Positions 1-7,017 of a stretch of 7,222 nucleotides of DNA are shown piece by piece. The translations under genes were made by a program, and so were the position numbers. Numbering within the stretch: position 1 is the stretch's first letter; each line of letters starts with the position of its first letter. The notes beneath the pieces are model-generated. The model saw nothing but the letters and a program-made list of their open reading frames with translations. It ran no database searches and was not told the DNA's origin. Source of the DNA: Campylobacteraceae bacterium (GTDB lineage: Bacteria > Campylobacterota > Campylobacteria > Campylobacterales > Sulfurovaceae); assembly GCA_026986355.1 (NCBI GenBank), contig JALSOO010000227.1, forward strand, positions 1 to 7,222, in the 5' to 3' direction.

Positions 1-2
1 GT

Positions 3-161
3 TTTAAACTAAAAGCAAATATGCCATTGGAAGCAAAGTTTTATTTACCAAAAAGTTGTCAACTTATCTCTAATGTAGATTTTAAAATTAAAAAGAGTAG
101 AGATAGATTTAAGATAAACTCAAAAGATAAAAAGGTAAAAGTTGTATTCAAGTGCCAATAA
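3..161 (+). CDS. C-terminal end of a gene cut by the window edge, probably PelA
   Basis: This frame is open from the left edge and ends at TAA 159-161. The visible 52 residues include the segment LEAKFYLPKSCQL and end in VVFKCQ. They alternate hydrophobic and charged residues as in beta strands and carry two cysteines, one near each end. The stop lies 20 bases inside the next gene, so the two are almost certainly co-transcribed and translationally coupled. In known Pel loci pelA, a periplasmic deacetylase/hydrolase, lies directly before pelB, and that order is the main reason for the call. The fragment is too short for recognition from sequence alone; another Pel protein such as PelC, or an unrelated envelope protein, remains possible. 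That it is a real coding end is fairly sure; the identity is inference. Confidence 0.5.
   Translation, partial: FKLKANMPLEAKFYLPKSCQLISNVDFKIKKSRDRFKINSKDKKVKVVFKCQ
131..135 (+). promoter_or_regulatory. Ribosome binding site for a TTG start of pelB
   Basis: AAAGG lies inside the end of the upstream gene, six bases before TTG at 142. An in-frame TAA at 136-138 blocks any earlier start. The first in-frame ATG comes only around residue 61, after the membrane anchor. Together these make TTG 142 the only start that keeps the N-terminal hydrophobic segment. Confidence 0.6.
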
Positions 162-3100
162 TCCAGACCATACTACCTCTATCTTATCTATAAAAGAGAT
201 TATTGGTTTAGTTTTTGTCTTCTCTTTTGTACTCTATCTTATATTTCCAAAAAAAAATATAGATAAACTTATTGAGGGAGATAGTACAAATAGAAACTTA
301 TCTATCAACTATTTAGAGAGTATGCTTCTATACTATCCTAATAGTATCAAGATAAAAAACATGCTTATTCAAAACTATATAACAACAGGTAAATTAGATA
401 AGGCATTAGCTCTAAATCGTGAAATGTTATCAACAGTAAAAGAGAGAGAGGAATTAAAAAAACTATATAAATCAGAGTATCTACTTCTAAAAAAGCTCTA
501 TTTTAAAAAAGGGGATAAATCTCTACTCAAAGAGGTAAAAGAGAGACTCTATAACTACTTTGAATTTACAAAAGAGAAGAGAGATTATACCTTTTTCTTT
601 GCCGAGGCAACACAGCTTGATTTTACAAAACTCAAATATATCTCTTTAAAAGGATTTTTAAAAGAGAGAGCAGATTTGGTTAATTATGAGTTTGAAAAAG
701 ATGCTTTTATTCAATCTCTAGCCTTGGGGTATAAAAAAGAGTCATATAGATTTCTATTGAGTCTTATAGAGTTCCCAGAGTTTGAAGAGAAGTTATACAG
801 CTATGCCCTAAATAGACTAATAGAAGAGGGAGATTATATAAAGGCAAAAGATTTAGCAACAAGATTTTTTTTGAATAGTAAGGATAAAAAGAAGAGATTG
901 AACTATTTCAATACAGCTCTATACCTCACTATCAAAAGTAGTAAAAATAGAAATATTGATATAATGGAGTTGATATCTCTCTATCAAAATAGTATGGAGC
1001 TTAAATCCAATGATATACTCTTTCTACTAAAAAAACTTCTAGGTATAGATATAAAAACAGCTTCCAATTTTGCATGGAGTAGTTTTGAAAACCATAAAGA
1101 TATATTTGACTCAAACTTGACAAAAAAGGCTATAGAGAGTTTAGTTTATGATAAACAACTCTCCAAAGCCTTGGAACTGGCTAAATATGGCAAAGAGAAG
1201 TTTAAAACTACTCAATGGTTAGATAAGACAATCCAACTCTCACTATGGCAGGGGAAAATGGAAGATGTGGTATCGTTAAATATAGAGGGGTATAGAAGAT
1301 ACAAAAATCCAAAATATGAAGAGTATATATTAAAATCATGTAACCTAAATAGTGCTTATGAAGTTTTAGGAGATATTTATAGAAAAAAAGTAGAGAGTGG
1401 CGACTACTCTAATATCAAAAAATTAGCAGAATATTTTGAATATACAGGTGATATAGATAGAGCAGAGAGCTATTTTTTATCACTCTATAAAAAACACCCT
1501 ATAAAAAGTGTAGCCAAAGAGGTTATTCTATTTAACTATAAAAATAGCCACTATAGAAGAGGAGTATCACTATACAAACAATATAAAAGTAGATATGGCA
1601 TAGACAAAGAGCTACAAGAGTTAACCGTACAGAAGCTTATCTCATTAAAACGGTTCAAAGAGGCATACGCCTATGCTAAAGTTCTAAAAGAGAATAGACG
1701 ACTCTTTGATTTGGGTTGGTTACAAAAAGATTATAGATACATCTATAATAAACTATGGAGATTAGAGCAAGAGGGTAATCTAGCTACTGGAAACTATGGA
1801 AAGTTAATTCAACTAGAGAGTTCACTAAATGGGGGTAAAAAGCTTGTATATCTCTATAAAAAGATATGGAAAAAGACAAAAAAAAGAGCCTACCTTACAG
1901 CACTACTCTATAAATATTTAGATAATAATGACTTAAAGGGTATCTCTAAACTACTCCACACTATTACTCCAAAAGATAGAGACTATCTTGATAAAAAGGT
2001 AGAGTACCATATCTTGATGGCAAACTACTATATAAAACAAGATAATAGAGTATCAGCTATGAAGGAATATAATAAAGCACTCTCCATTGACAATAGAGAC
2101 CCATCTACACATCAAGCATACTTATGGTTTCTACTTGATAATGAGCTAATAAAACCTCTAAAAAAAGAGTTTTCTCTACTTCAAAAGAGTAAAAAGCTAC
2201 AAAAAGAGATAGGGTTTGCTACGGTTATCTTGGCACTTAAATTTCAACATAGTGATTTGGCACTTCGTTGGTTAAAACCACTTCTAAAATCATCAGATAA
2301 TATTGAATATCAAGTAGTCTATGCTGATTTATTGGAGCTACAGGATAGAGCAAGAGGTGCATCAAAGATACGATTAAAACTATTTAAGAGATTGAGTAAG
2401 ATGCTAAAAAAAGAGCCAAAACTTCTAAAAGATAAAGAGTTTGCAAGAGTCTATCTAGGATTAATCCTACGATATAAAACACCCTATTCAAAAAGAGCAA
2501 AATATTTTAAAGAGTTTAAAAAACTATTCTCTAAAAAAGAGTTCCAAGAGATAGAGATAGGAAAATATACTCAAACAGGAAGTAGCAGTATGGTTCGTTA
2601 TTTAGCTAATAGATATAAGATGAATCTACCATGGCTCAATCTCTATCTAGCAATAAATCTAAATAATAATCAAAAAAAAGAGAAACTCCTCAAAAAATAT
2701 ATAGATACTCTACCATTTAGAGATAGAGTAATGGCATCATTAGATATAGGAGATAGAGCAGGAGCATATAGTTTAGCATTTAGTGGTATGAATGATAACA
2801 GTCGAGATGTTGAACTCTTTAAAATCTACAATAATATGGTTAATGAAGAGTATCCAAGAGGCTCTTTTAGCACAGATTATAAACATCTTACACCCAAGTT
2901 AACGGCAAAACATACTACTCTATCTTATGGTTGGAATATCTACAAAGGTTTAAAATCAAAAATATCTATAGACTCATATGACTATAATAGTAGAGATGAT
3001 AATAGCCTATCTTTTGCATTAAAAAATAGTGATAAGAAGTTTTTATGGGATTTTAGTCTGACCAAACACAACAGTAGAGATGATTTTACCTCATCATCAC

Positions 3101-3681
3101 TTGATTTCAAATATAGATTTAATGATTTAGAGTTGGGTACACGATACTCATATCAAGATAAAACAACACAAACGCCACAACTACAACGTGATGGATTAGA
3201 GACCTATTTTGATTTGAGTATCAAAAAAATAGTCAATCAACATACACAACTCTCATTAAACTATAAAAATAGTAAATATAAAAAAGAGAGTGGTAATAGT
3301 ATAGGTAAATCAGAGCAGTTTCAACTTAGTAGTGATTTTAGAATCAGAAAGGGTTACCCAGATATAAAGTTTAACTCCTATATAAACTACAATAGATATG
3401 ATGAGGTTATAGAAAATATATTACCAAAAGATTTTGCAGAAGTTGGCACACAACTATCCATAGGAACATCGTCCAAAGAGTCTATACACAACTCATGGAG
3501 ACCCTTTGGTACATTTGGTTTAGCGTTAAACAATCATCACGATTTAGGAACAGCTATCTCTATGGGAGTTTCAGGCTCTCTAAAAGGAGCAGACAATTTA
3601 AGCCTCTCTCTTGATTATAGCAAAGGTGTAGATTCCCTTACAAAACCCTATTATGGGTTTCGGTTAGGGTATCAGTTTTAG
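142..3681 (+). CDS. pelB: PelB-like TPR and beta-barrel outer-membrane export protein for Pel polysaccharide
   Basis: The protein has 1179 residues, close to the roughly 1190 of Pseudomonas PelB. Residues about 20-35 form one hydrophobic segment (IIGLVFVFSFVLYLIF) followed by lysines, with no clear cleavage site, so it is probably an anchor. Residues about 50-910 are helical and lysine-rich with degenerate tetratricopeptide units, clearest at 57-97 and about 625-665 (YYIKQDNRVSAMKEYNKALS). From about 915 the character changes to alternating polar and aromatic strands, ending in YYGFRLGYQF. The terminal Phe is the usual outer-membrane assembly signal. In the Pel system this type of protein guides the polymer through the periplasm with its TPRs and exports it through the barrel. 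The start is a TTG overlapping the upstream gene. No pel gene follows, so it looks like the last gene of its operon. Other TPR-porin exporters (BcsC, PgaA) share the layout; size, the anchor and the overlapping upstream gene favour PelB. Confidence 0.68.
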   Translation: MYSSANNPDHTTSILSIKEIIGLVFVFSFVLYLIFPKKNIDKLIEGDSTNRNLSINYLESMLLYYPNSIKIKNMLIQNYITTGKLDKALALNREMLSTVKEREELKKLYKSEYLLLKKLYFKKGDKSLLKEVKERLYNYFEFTKEKRDYTFFFAEATQLDFTKLKYISLKGFLKERADLVNYEFEKDAFIQSLALGYKKESYRFLLSLIEFPEFEEKLYSYALNRLIEEGDYIKAKDLATRFFLNSKDKKKRLNYFNTALYLTIKSSKNRNIDIMELISLYQNSMELKSNDILFLLKKLLGIDIKTASNFAWSSFENHKDIFDSNLTKKAIESLVYDKQLSKALELAKYGKEKFKTTQWLDKTIQLSLWQGKMEDVVSLNIEGYRRYKNPKYEEYILKSCNLNSAYEVLGDIYRKKVESGDYSNIKKLAEYFEYTGDIDRAESYFLSLYKKHPIKSVAKEVILFNYKNSHYRRGVSLYKQYKSRYGIDKELQELTVQKLISLKRFKEAYAYAKVLKENRRLFDLGWLQKDYRYIYNKLWRLEQEGNLATGNYGKLIQLESSLNGGKKLVYLYKKIWKKTKKRAYLTALLYKYLDNNDLKGISKLLHTITPKDRDYLDKKVEYHILMANYYIKQDNRVSAMKEYNKALSIDNRDPSTHQAYLWFLLDNELIKPLKKEFSLLQKSKKLQKEIGFATVILALKFQHSDLALRWLKPLLKSSDNIEYQVVYADLLELQDRARGASKIRLKLFKRLSKMLKKEPKLLKDKEFARVYLGLILRYKTPYSKRAKYFKEFKKLFSKKEFQEIEIGKYTQTGSSSMVRYLANRYKMNLPWLNLYLAINLNNNQKKEKLLKKYIDTLPFRDRVMASLDIGDRAGAYSLAFSGMNDNSRDVELFKIYNNMVNEEYPRGSFSTDYKHLTPKLTAKHTTLSYGWNIYKGLKSKISIDSYDYNSRDDNSLSFALKNSDKKFLWDFSLTKHNSRDDFTSSSLDFKYRFNDLELGTRYSYQDKTTQTPQLQRDGLETYFDLSIKKIVNQHTQLSLNYKNSKYKKESGNSIGKSEQFQLSSDFRIRKGYPDIKFNSYINYNRYDEVIENILPKDFAEVGTQLSIGTSSKESIHNSWRPFGTFGLALNNHHDLGTAISMGVSGSLKGADNLSLSLDYSKGVDSLTKPYYGFRLGYQF

Positions 3682-3752
3682 CCTAATTTCAACAGAATAG
3701 GATAGCCGAAACAACTATATCTAAAATCACATAAAAAAACATTTTAAAATAG

Positions 3753-3766
3753 TTGATTTATATCAA
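3753..3766 (+). promoter_or_regulatory. FNR/DNR-type operator upstream of the siroheme decarboxylase gene
   Basis: TTGAT-TTAT-ATCAA is a perfect match to the consensus inverted repeat TTGAT-N4-ATCAA bound by FNR, DNR, NNR and related Crp/Fnr regulators. Its centre lies between 3759 and 3760. A TATACT box at 3789-3794 predicts a start near 3801, putting the centre at -41.5, the standard class II activator position. The downstream gene is a denitrification-type heme gene, which fits oxygen or nitric oxide control. Which Crp/Fnr member binds cannot be read from this window. Confidence 0.75.
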
Positions 3767-3788
3767 ATAATTTTTTTTATTTACATAG

Positions 3789-3794
3789 TATACT
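3789..3794 (+). promoter_or_regulatory. -10 box of the siroheme decarboxylase promoter
   Basis: TATACT lies 22 bases downstream of the FNR-type box with no recognisable -35, as expected for a class II activated promoter. Transcription would start near 3801 and give a leader of about 25 bases. The leader contains AAGGGG at 3813-3818, seven bases before the ATG. Confidence 0.6.
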
Positions 3795-3825
3795 TTTTAA
3801 AAATATTAATCTAAGGGGCTATACT

Positions 3826-4824
3826 ATGAACTCTGAACTACTCTCTATTATTCAAAAAAACTTTCCTCTATCTCCTAGACCCTTTGCCACTATTGCCAAA
3901 GAGTTAGGAACAGATGAAGAGAGTATTATACAACAGATAAAAGAGGAAAAATCTAATAATATTATTAGACAAATTTCTCCTATATTTGATACTAAACGGT
4001 TAGGTTATAGCTCCTCTTTGGTATCGTTTAAAGTAAAACGTGAAGATATAGATAGAGCCGTAGAGGTTATCAATTCTCATCCAGGAGTTTCACACAATTA
4101 TGAGAGAGAACATACATTTAATATATGGTTTACATTAGCTATCGCTCCTGACTCTAAACTAGGTTTAGATGAGACAGTAGAGATTTTAGCATCAAAATCA
4201 CATGCCGTTGATTTTATCATACTTCCTACTTTGAAACTTTTCAAGATAGCCGTGAAGCTAAATACTACAGGAAAATATGCCAAAAAAGAGAAGATAGCTA
4301 AACCAAAACGAAAAAATATAGAGCTAACTCCTCTACATCGTAGAGTTATTACTTTGGCTCAATATGATATTCCTATTGTTGCAGAACCATTCAAAGAGGT
4401 TGTATCCCAATTAGGTATCTCTTATGATGAGTTTTTTGAAATTCTAAATGAGTTAAAAGATGCTGGTATTATGAGACGTTTTGCAGGGATTTTAAATCAT
4501 AGAAAAGCAGGGTTTAATGCTAATGCTATGGTAGTTTGGGATATAGATGAAAATAGAGCAGAAGAGATGGGAGAGAGAGCCTCGCAATTTTCTGCTGTGA
4601 GCCACTGCTATTTACGCCCTAAATATCCCAAATGGCCCTATAATCTTTTTACTATGGTTCATGGTAAAACAGCAGAAGAGACAAATGAAATTATCCAAGA
4701 GATTGCTTCTGAGATAGAACACTTCTCAAGACGACCACTCTATTCCACACGAGAGTTCAAAAAAGTTAGAATTAACTATTTCTCTCATAAATTTCAAGAG
4801 TGGGAAGAGTCGAACTCAGGTTAG
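3826..4824 (+). CDS. Fused two-half siroheme decarboxylase (AhbA-AhbB / NirDL type) with Lrp/AsnC fold
   Basis: The 332 residues form two tandem Lrp/AsnC-like halves. Half one (1-150) has a winged-helix-like segment, then SPIFDTKRLGYSS (51-63) and VSHNYEREHTFNIWFTL (88-104). Half two (165-325) has RRFAGILNHRKAGF (217-230), then VSHCYLRPKYPKW (258-270) and PYNLFTMVHG (271-280). These are signatures of siroheme decarboxylases, which remove the two acetate carboxyls of siroheme to give 12,18-didecarboxysiroheme, a precursor of heme d1 (Nir route) or of heme (Ahb route). H90 and H260 are candidate active-site residues. In many organisms the halves are separate proteins; fusions such as NirDL are known. 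The basic linker KKEKIAKPKRK (153-163) joins the halves. AAGGGG precedes the ATG by seven bases. The FNR-type box upstream favours the heme d1 role. Automatic annotation may call it an Lrp-family regulator. No other nir gene is in view. Confidence 0.85.
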   Translation: MNSELLSIIQKNFPLSPRPFATIAKELGTDEESIIQQIKEEKSNNIIRQISPIFDTKRLGYSSSLVSFKVKREDIDRAVEVINSHPGVSHNYEREHTFNIWFTLAIAPDSKLGLDETVEILASKSHAVDFIILPTLKLFKIAVKLNTTGKYAKKEKIAKPKRKNIELTPLHRRVITLAQYDIPIVAEPFKEVVSQLGISYDEFFEILNELKDAGIMRRFAGILNHRKAGFNANAMVVWDIDENRAEEMGERASQFSAVSHCYLRPKYPKWPYNLFTMVHGKTAEETNEIIQEIASEIEHFSRRPLYSTREFKKVRINYFSHKFQEWEESNSG

Positions 4825-4830
4825 TACATT

Positions 4831-4851
4831 AGAGGTACTTAAAGTGCCTCT
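4831..4851. terminator. Hairpin between convergent genes, possible bidirectional terminator
   Basis: AGAGGTACT (4831-4839) and AGTGCCTCT (4843-4851) form a nine-pair stem with one G-U pair and a three-base loop. It sits in the 14-base gap between the plus-strand decarboxylase and the minus-strand P-II gene and runs into the last codons of the latter. Neither side is followed by a T-run, so it is a weak intrinsic terminator at best, though its position between converging genes fits a transcript end. Confidence 0.35.
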
Positions 4852-5180
4852 TCATCCTCTTCGCCTGTTCGGATTCTGATAACTTGTGCAATATCATATA
4901 CAAATATCTTTCCATCTCCAATTTTACCTGTCATAGCATTCTCTTTGATTGCATTTATGGCAACATCAGCAAACTCTTGTGAACTTACAACAATCTCAAT
5001 CTTTATTTTAGGAATGTATTCGATAGCATATTCAGCACCTCTATAAAGCTCTGAATGTCCTTGTTGTCTACCATAACCTTTGACTTCAGAAATAGTCATA
5101 CCCTCTATTCCTGCTTCAATTAATGCCTCTTTGACATCTTCTAGTTTAAATGGTTTAATGATTGCTTCAATCTTTTTCAT
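4839..5180 (-). CDS. glnB: P-II nitrogen regulatory protein, second copy
   Basis: The 113-residue protein covers the whole P-II family. It has the N-terminal MKKIEAIIKPFKLEDV, the T-loop GRQQGHSELYRGAEY with Tyr51 (the uridylylation site in enterobacteria), the B-loop TGKIGDGKIFV (84-94) and the C-terminal RIRTGEED. P-II trimers sense ATP/ADP and 2-oxoglutarate and control ammonium channels and nitrogen enzymes. It is 98/113 identical to the neighbouring copy; the 15 differences include T-loop positions 52, 53 and 55 (A, I, Y here against V, V, F) and 95-101. Two ATGs in a row open the frame (5183 and 5180). AGGAG is only two bases from the first but five from the second, and the paralog begins MKKIEA, so I use 5180. 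It is the last gene after amtB and the other P-II and may have its own promoter. The glnB/glnK label is positional. Confidence 0.9.
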   Translation of the reverse strand: MKKIEAIIKPFKLEDVKEALIEAGIEGMTISEVKGYGRQQGHSELYRGAEYAIEYIPKIKIEIVVSSQEFADVAINAIKENAMTGKIGDGKIFVYDIAQVIRIRTGEEDEEAL

Positions 5181-5185
5181 CATAT

Positions 5186-5190
5186 CTCCT
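5186..5190 (-). promoter_or_regulatory. Ribosome binding site deciding between two adjacent ATG starts
   Basis: On the minus strand AGGAG is followed by AT and then ATGATG. The spacing is two bases to the first ATG and five to the second, so the second is the likelier initiator. Confidence 0.6.
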
Positions 5191-5218
5191 TTTTAACATA
5201 TATATTAACACAAAAAAG

Positions 5219-5224
5219 ATTATA
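5219..5224 (-). promoter_or_regulatory. Possible -10 box of a separate promoter for the second P-II gene
   Basis: The minus strand reads TATAAT here, a perfect -10 hexamer, 38 bases before the ATG at 5180. It lies after the hairpin that follows the first P-II gene. No TTGACA-like -35 is visible at 17 bases; weak -35 boxes are usual in Campylobacterota. In AT-rich spacer DNA a chance match is possible. Confidence 0.45.
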
Positions 5225-5250
5225 AAGTAGAAGTAATTGAGTGGAATTGA

Positions 5251-5276
5251 AAAATGGGAAGAGTCTTTCCCATTTT
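5251..5276 (-). terminator. Hairpin after the first P-II gene, possible terminator or attenuator
   Basis: AAAATGGGAA (5251-5260) and TTCCCATTTT (5267-5276) form a perfect ten-pair stem with a six-base loop, starting six bases after the stop of the first P-II gene on the minus strand. The T-run is only the four bases closing the stem, so read-through into the second P-II gene is likely. It could set the ratio of the two paralogs or protect the upstream mRNA end. Confidence 0.5.
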
Positions 5277-5281
5277 AGATA

Positions 5282-5623
5282 TTAGAGTGCTTCTGTGTCC
5301 TCTTCGCCTGTACGAATTCTAACTACTGAAGATATATCAGATACAAAGATTTTACCATCTCCAATCTTTCCTGTATGTGCAGCCTCTTTTATAGCATTTA
5401 CAGCTGTATCTGCAAACTCTTGTGAGCTTACGACTATCTCTATTTTTACTTTAGGGATAAACTCAACTACATATTCAGCACCTCTATAGAGTTCTGAGTG
5501 ACCTTGTTGTCTACCATAACCTTTTACTTCAGAAATAGTCATACCCTCTATTCCTGCTTCTACCAATGCCTCTTTTACATCTTCTAGTTTAAAAGGTTTA
5601 ATAACTGCTTCAATTTTTTTCAT
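5282..5623 (-). CDS. glnK: P-II nitrogen regulatory protein next to the ammonium transporter
   Basis: The 113-residue protein carries all P-II landmarks: MKKIEAVIKPFKLEDV at the start, a T-loop with Tyr46 and Tyr51 (ELYRGAEY), the B-loop TGKIGDGKIFV (84-94) and the C-terminal RIRTGEED. One residue is inserted before the B-loop relative to E. coli GlnB (112 residues). It lies 35 bases after amtB in the same direction, the classical pairing in which GlnK docks on the cytoplasmic face of AmtB and blocks it when nitrogen is plentiful, with the T-loop entering the pore. AAGGA precedes the ATG with a good spacing. The 87% identity to the next gene points to a fairly recent tandem duplication or to gene conversion. 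Whether Tyr51 is modified depends on a GlnD enzyme that cannot be seen here. Family certainty is very high; the name glnK rests on linkage to amtB. Confidence 0.93.
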   Translation of the reverse strand: MKKIEAVIKPFKLEDVKEALVEAGIEGMTISEVKGYGRQQGHSELYRGAEYVVEFIPKVKIEIVVSSQEFADTAVNAIKEAAHTGKIGDGKIFVSDISSVVRIRTGEEDTEAL

Positions 5624-5648
5624 AAATATCCTTTATATTATAGTGGGA

Positions 5649-5671
5649 AATAAACCTATTAAAGGTTTATT
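5649..5671 (-). other. Hairpin enclosing the amtB stop codon
   Basis: AATAAACCT (5649-5657) and AGGTTTATT (5663-5671) form a perfect nine-pair stem with a five-base loop. The amtB stop codon (minus strand, 5661-5659) falls at the loop. There is no T-run afterwards, so this is not a normal terminator. It may be an mRNA processing or stability element between amtB and the first P-II gene, or chance in AT-rich sequence. Confidence 0.35.
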
Positions 5672-6987
5672 CCTCTCTCTCCATGGATTGACTCATCAAG
5701 ACCATCATACTCTGACTCTTCATCAACTCTTCCTCCACCTGTAAGTGCTGAAGCGATAAAGTAGACAACAACTGTACCAATTAGTGTCCATGCACCAACA
5801 ATAGCTACAGATTCAAGCTGAACTATAAATTGCCCTATCACATCTGGAGCTTCTCCTTTTGTAATAGACTCTTTTAAAGGACCGTCCCAAAGGGTTTCTG
5901 TATTTTGAAGAGCAAAGAAAGGTGTAGCTAATGCACCCCAAAGACCTGCTAAGAAGTGAATACCAAAAGCATCAAGAGAGTCATCATAACCAAACATAGC
6001 TTTAAGTTTAACAACACCAAAGAAACCAATTAATGCTCCAACGATACCAACAATAAATGCTCCACCAACACCTACAAACCCAGCAGCAGGAGTAATAGCA
6101 ACAAGACCAGCAACAACACCAGATGCAATTCCAAGAAGTGTAGGTTTTTTATAGATTAACCACTCAACTAACAACCATGTTAAACCAGCTGCAGCTGTAG
6201 CAATAGTAGTAGTAAGAAGTGCTAAACCAGCAATAGTATTTGCTCCAAATGCTGAACCAGCATTAAATCCATACCAACCAAACCATAATAACGCAGCCCC
6301 TACTGCTGTAAAGATAATAGAGAAAGGTTTCATTGCAACTTTATTGTATCCTGCTCTTTTCCCAACCAAGATAGCCAGAACAAGACCTGCTAAACCACCA
6401 TTCATATGTACAACTGTACCACCAGCAAAGTCTAAAGCACCTGCATCAAAAAGATAAGCACCATCTCCACCCCATACCATGTGTGCAATTGGAGCGTAAA
6501 CTAAAAGTCCCCAAATAGCTACAATTAACATCCATGTAGAGAACTTAAGACGACCGATAACTGAACCACTAGCAATAGCTACTGTAATAGCTGCAAATGT
6601 ACCTTGAAATGCAATAAATACATAAGTAGGATATGTTCCACTTAATGCGTCCCATTTAATCCCATTTAACATAATATTTGAGAAACCACCAAATATATTT
6701 TGAAGTGATGAACTCTCATTTGTTCCAAATGCGATTGAGTAACCTGCGATAATCCATACTACAAATGCCAATACAAATGCACCCATAACCATAGAGAAGG
6801 TATTTAGTGCATTTTTACTTCGTGTCATACCTGCATAAAATAGTGCCAAACCTGCAGGGGTCATCAGTAGTACTAACGCCGTAGAAATCATCATCCAAGA
6901 TGTATCTCCAGAATCTAGTTTATCCTCTGCAAAAGTGAGAACGGGTAGAGCTAACATCATTAGCAGTGCTAGAAATTTATTTTTCAT
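5659..6987 (-). CDS. amtB: AmtB ammonium transporter
   Basis: The 442-residue protein is a full-length Amt/Mep/Rh channel for ammonium uptake in the inner membrane. Residues 1-20 look like a cleavable signal peptide (cleavage likely after TFA-20), and about eleven membrane segments follow. By spacing against E. coli AmtB, the external site is F127/F131, W172 and S245, the Phe gate is F131 and F241, the twin pore histidines are H194 (in GGTVVH) and H344 (in FGIH), and the structural Asp is D186 in DFAGG. The cytoplasmic tail keeps EYDGLDESIHGE, the part that couples to P-II. Everything needed for transport appears intact. AAGGAG lies seven bases before the ATG. It leads the amtB, P-II, P-II cluster; in E. 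coli and many proteobacteria the P-II gene comes first. A TATACT box lies about 30 bases upstream, and I see no sigma-54 site, so nitrogen control may act by another route. Confidence 0.96.
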   Translation of the reverse strand: MKNKFLALLMMLALPVLTFAEDKLDSGDTSWMMISTALVLLMTPAGLALFYAGMTRSKNALNTFSMVMGAFVLAFVVWIIAGYSIAFGTNESSSLQNIFGGFSNIMLNGIKWDALSGTYPTYVFIAFQGTFAAITVAIASGSVIGRLKFSTWMLIVAIWGLLVYAPIAHMVWGGDGAYLFDAGALDFAGGTVVHMNGGLAGLVLAILVGKRAGYNKVAMKPFSIIFTAVGAALLWFGWYGFNAGSAFGANTIAGLALLTTTIATAAAGLTWLLVEWLIYKKPTLLGIASGVVAGLVAITPAAGFVGVGGAFIVGIVGALIGFFGVVKLKAMFGYDDSLDAFGIHFLAGLWGALATPFFALQNTETLWDGPLKESITKGEAPDVIGQFIVQLESVAIVGAWTLIGTVVVYFIASALTGGGRVDEESEYDGLDESIHGERGINL

Positions 6988-7017
6988 AAACTTACTCCTT
7001 TTAAATTTTAATAAAAT

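Noticed and set aside
3679..3707. Possible stem TAGCCTAAT / AATAGGATA right after the pelB stop
   Set aside because: Only a mismatched partial pairing and no T-run follows.
3712..3755. Inverted repeat CAACTAT ... ATAGTTG after pelB, with a T8 run at 3771-3778, as a pelB terminator
   Set aside because: The stem is short and AT-rich with a long loop, the T-run is some 15 bases away, and the right arm overlaps the much better supported FNR-type box.
4098..4283. Minus-strand open frame of 61 codons inside the decarboxylase gene
   Set aside because: It lies wholly opposite a well-supported gene, resembles no family I know and has no convincing ribosome binding site.
5295..5489. Plus-strand open frame of 64 codons opposite the first P-II gene
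   Set aside because: It is the complement of conserved P-II coding sequence; its composition is explained by that gene.
5637..5642. TATAAT on the minus strand just before the first P-II gene
   Set aside because: Its predicted start would fall within the ribosome binding site, leaving almost no leader; more likely chance in AT-rich DNA within an operon.
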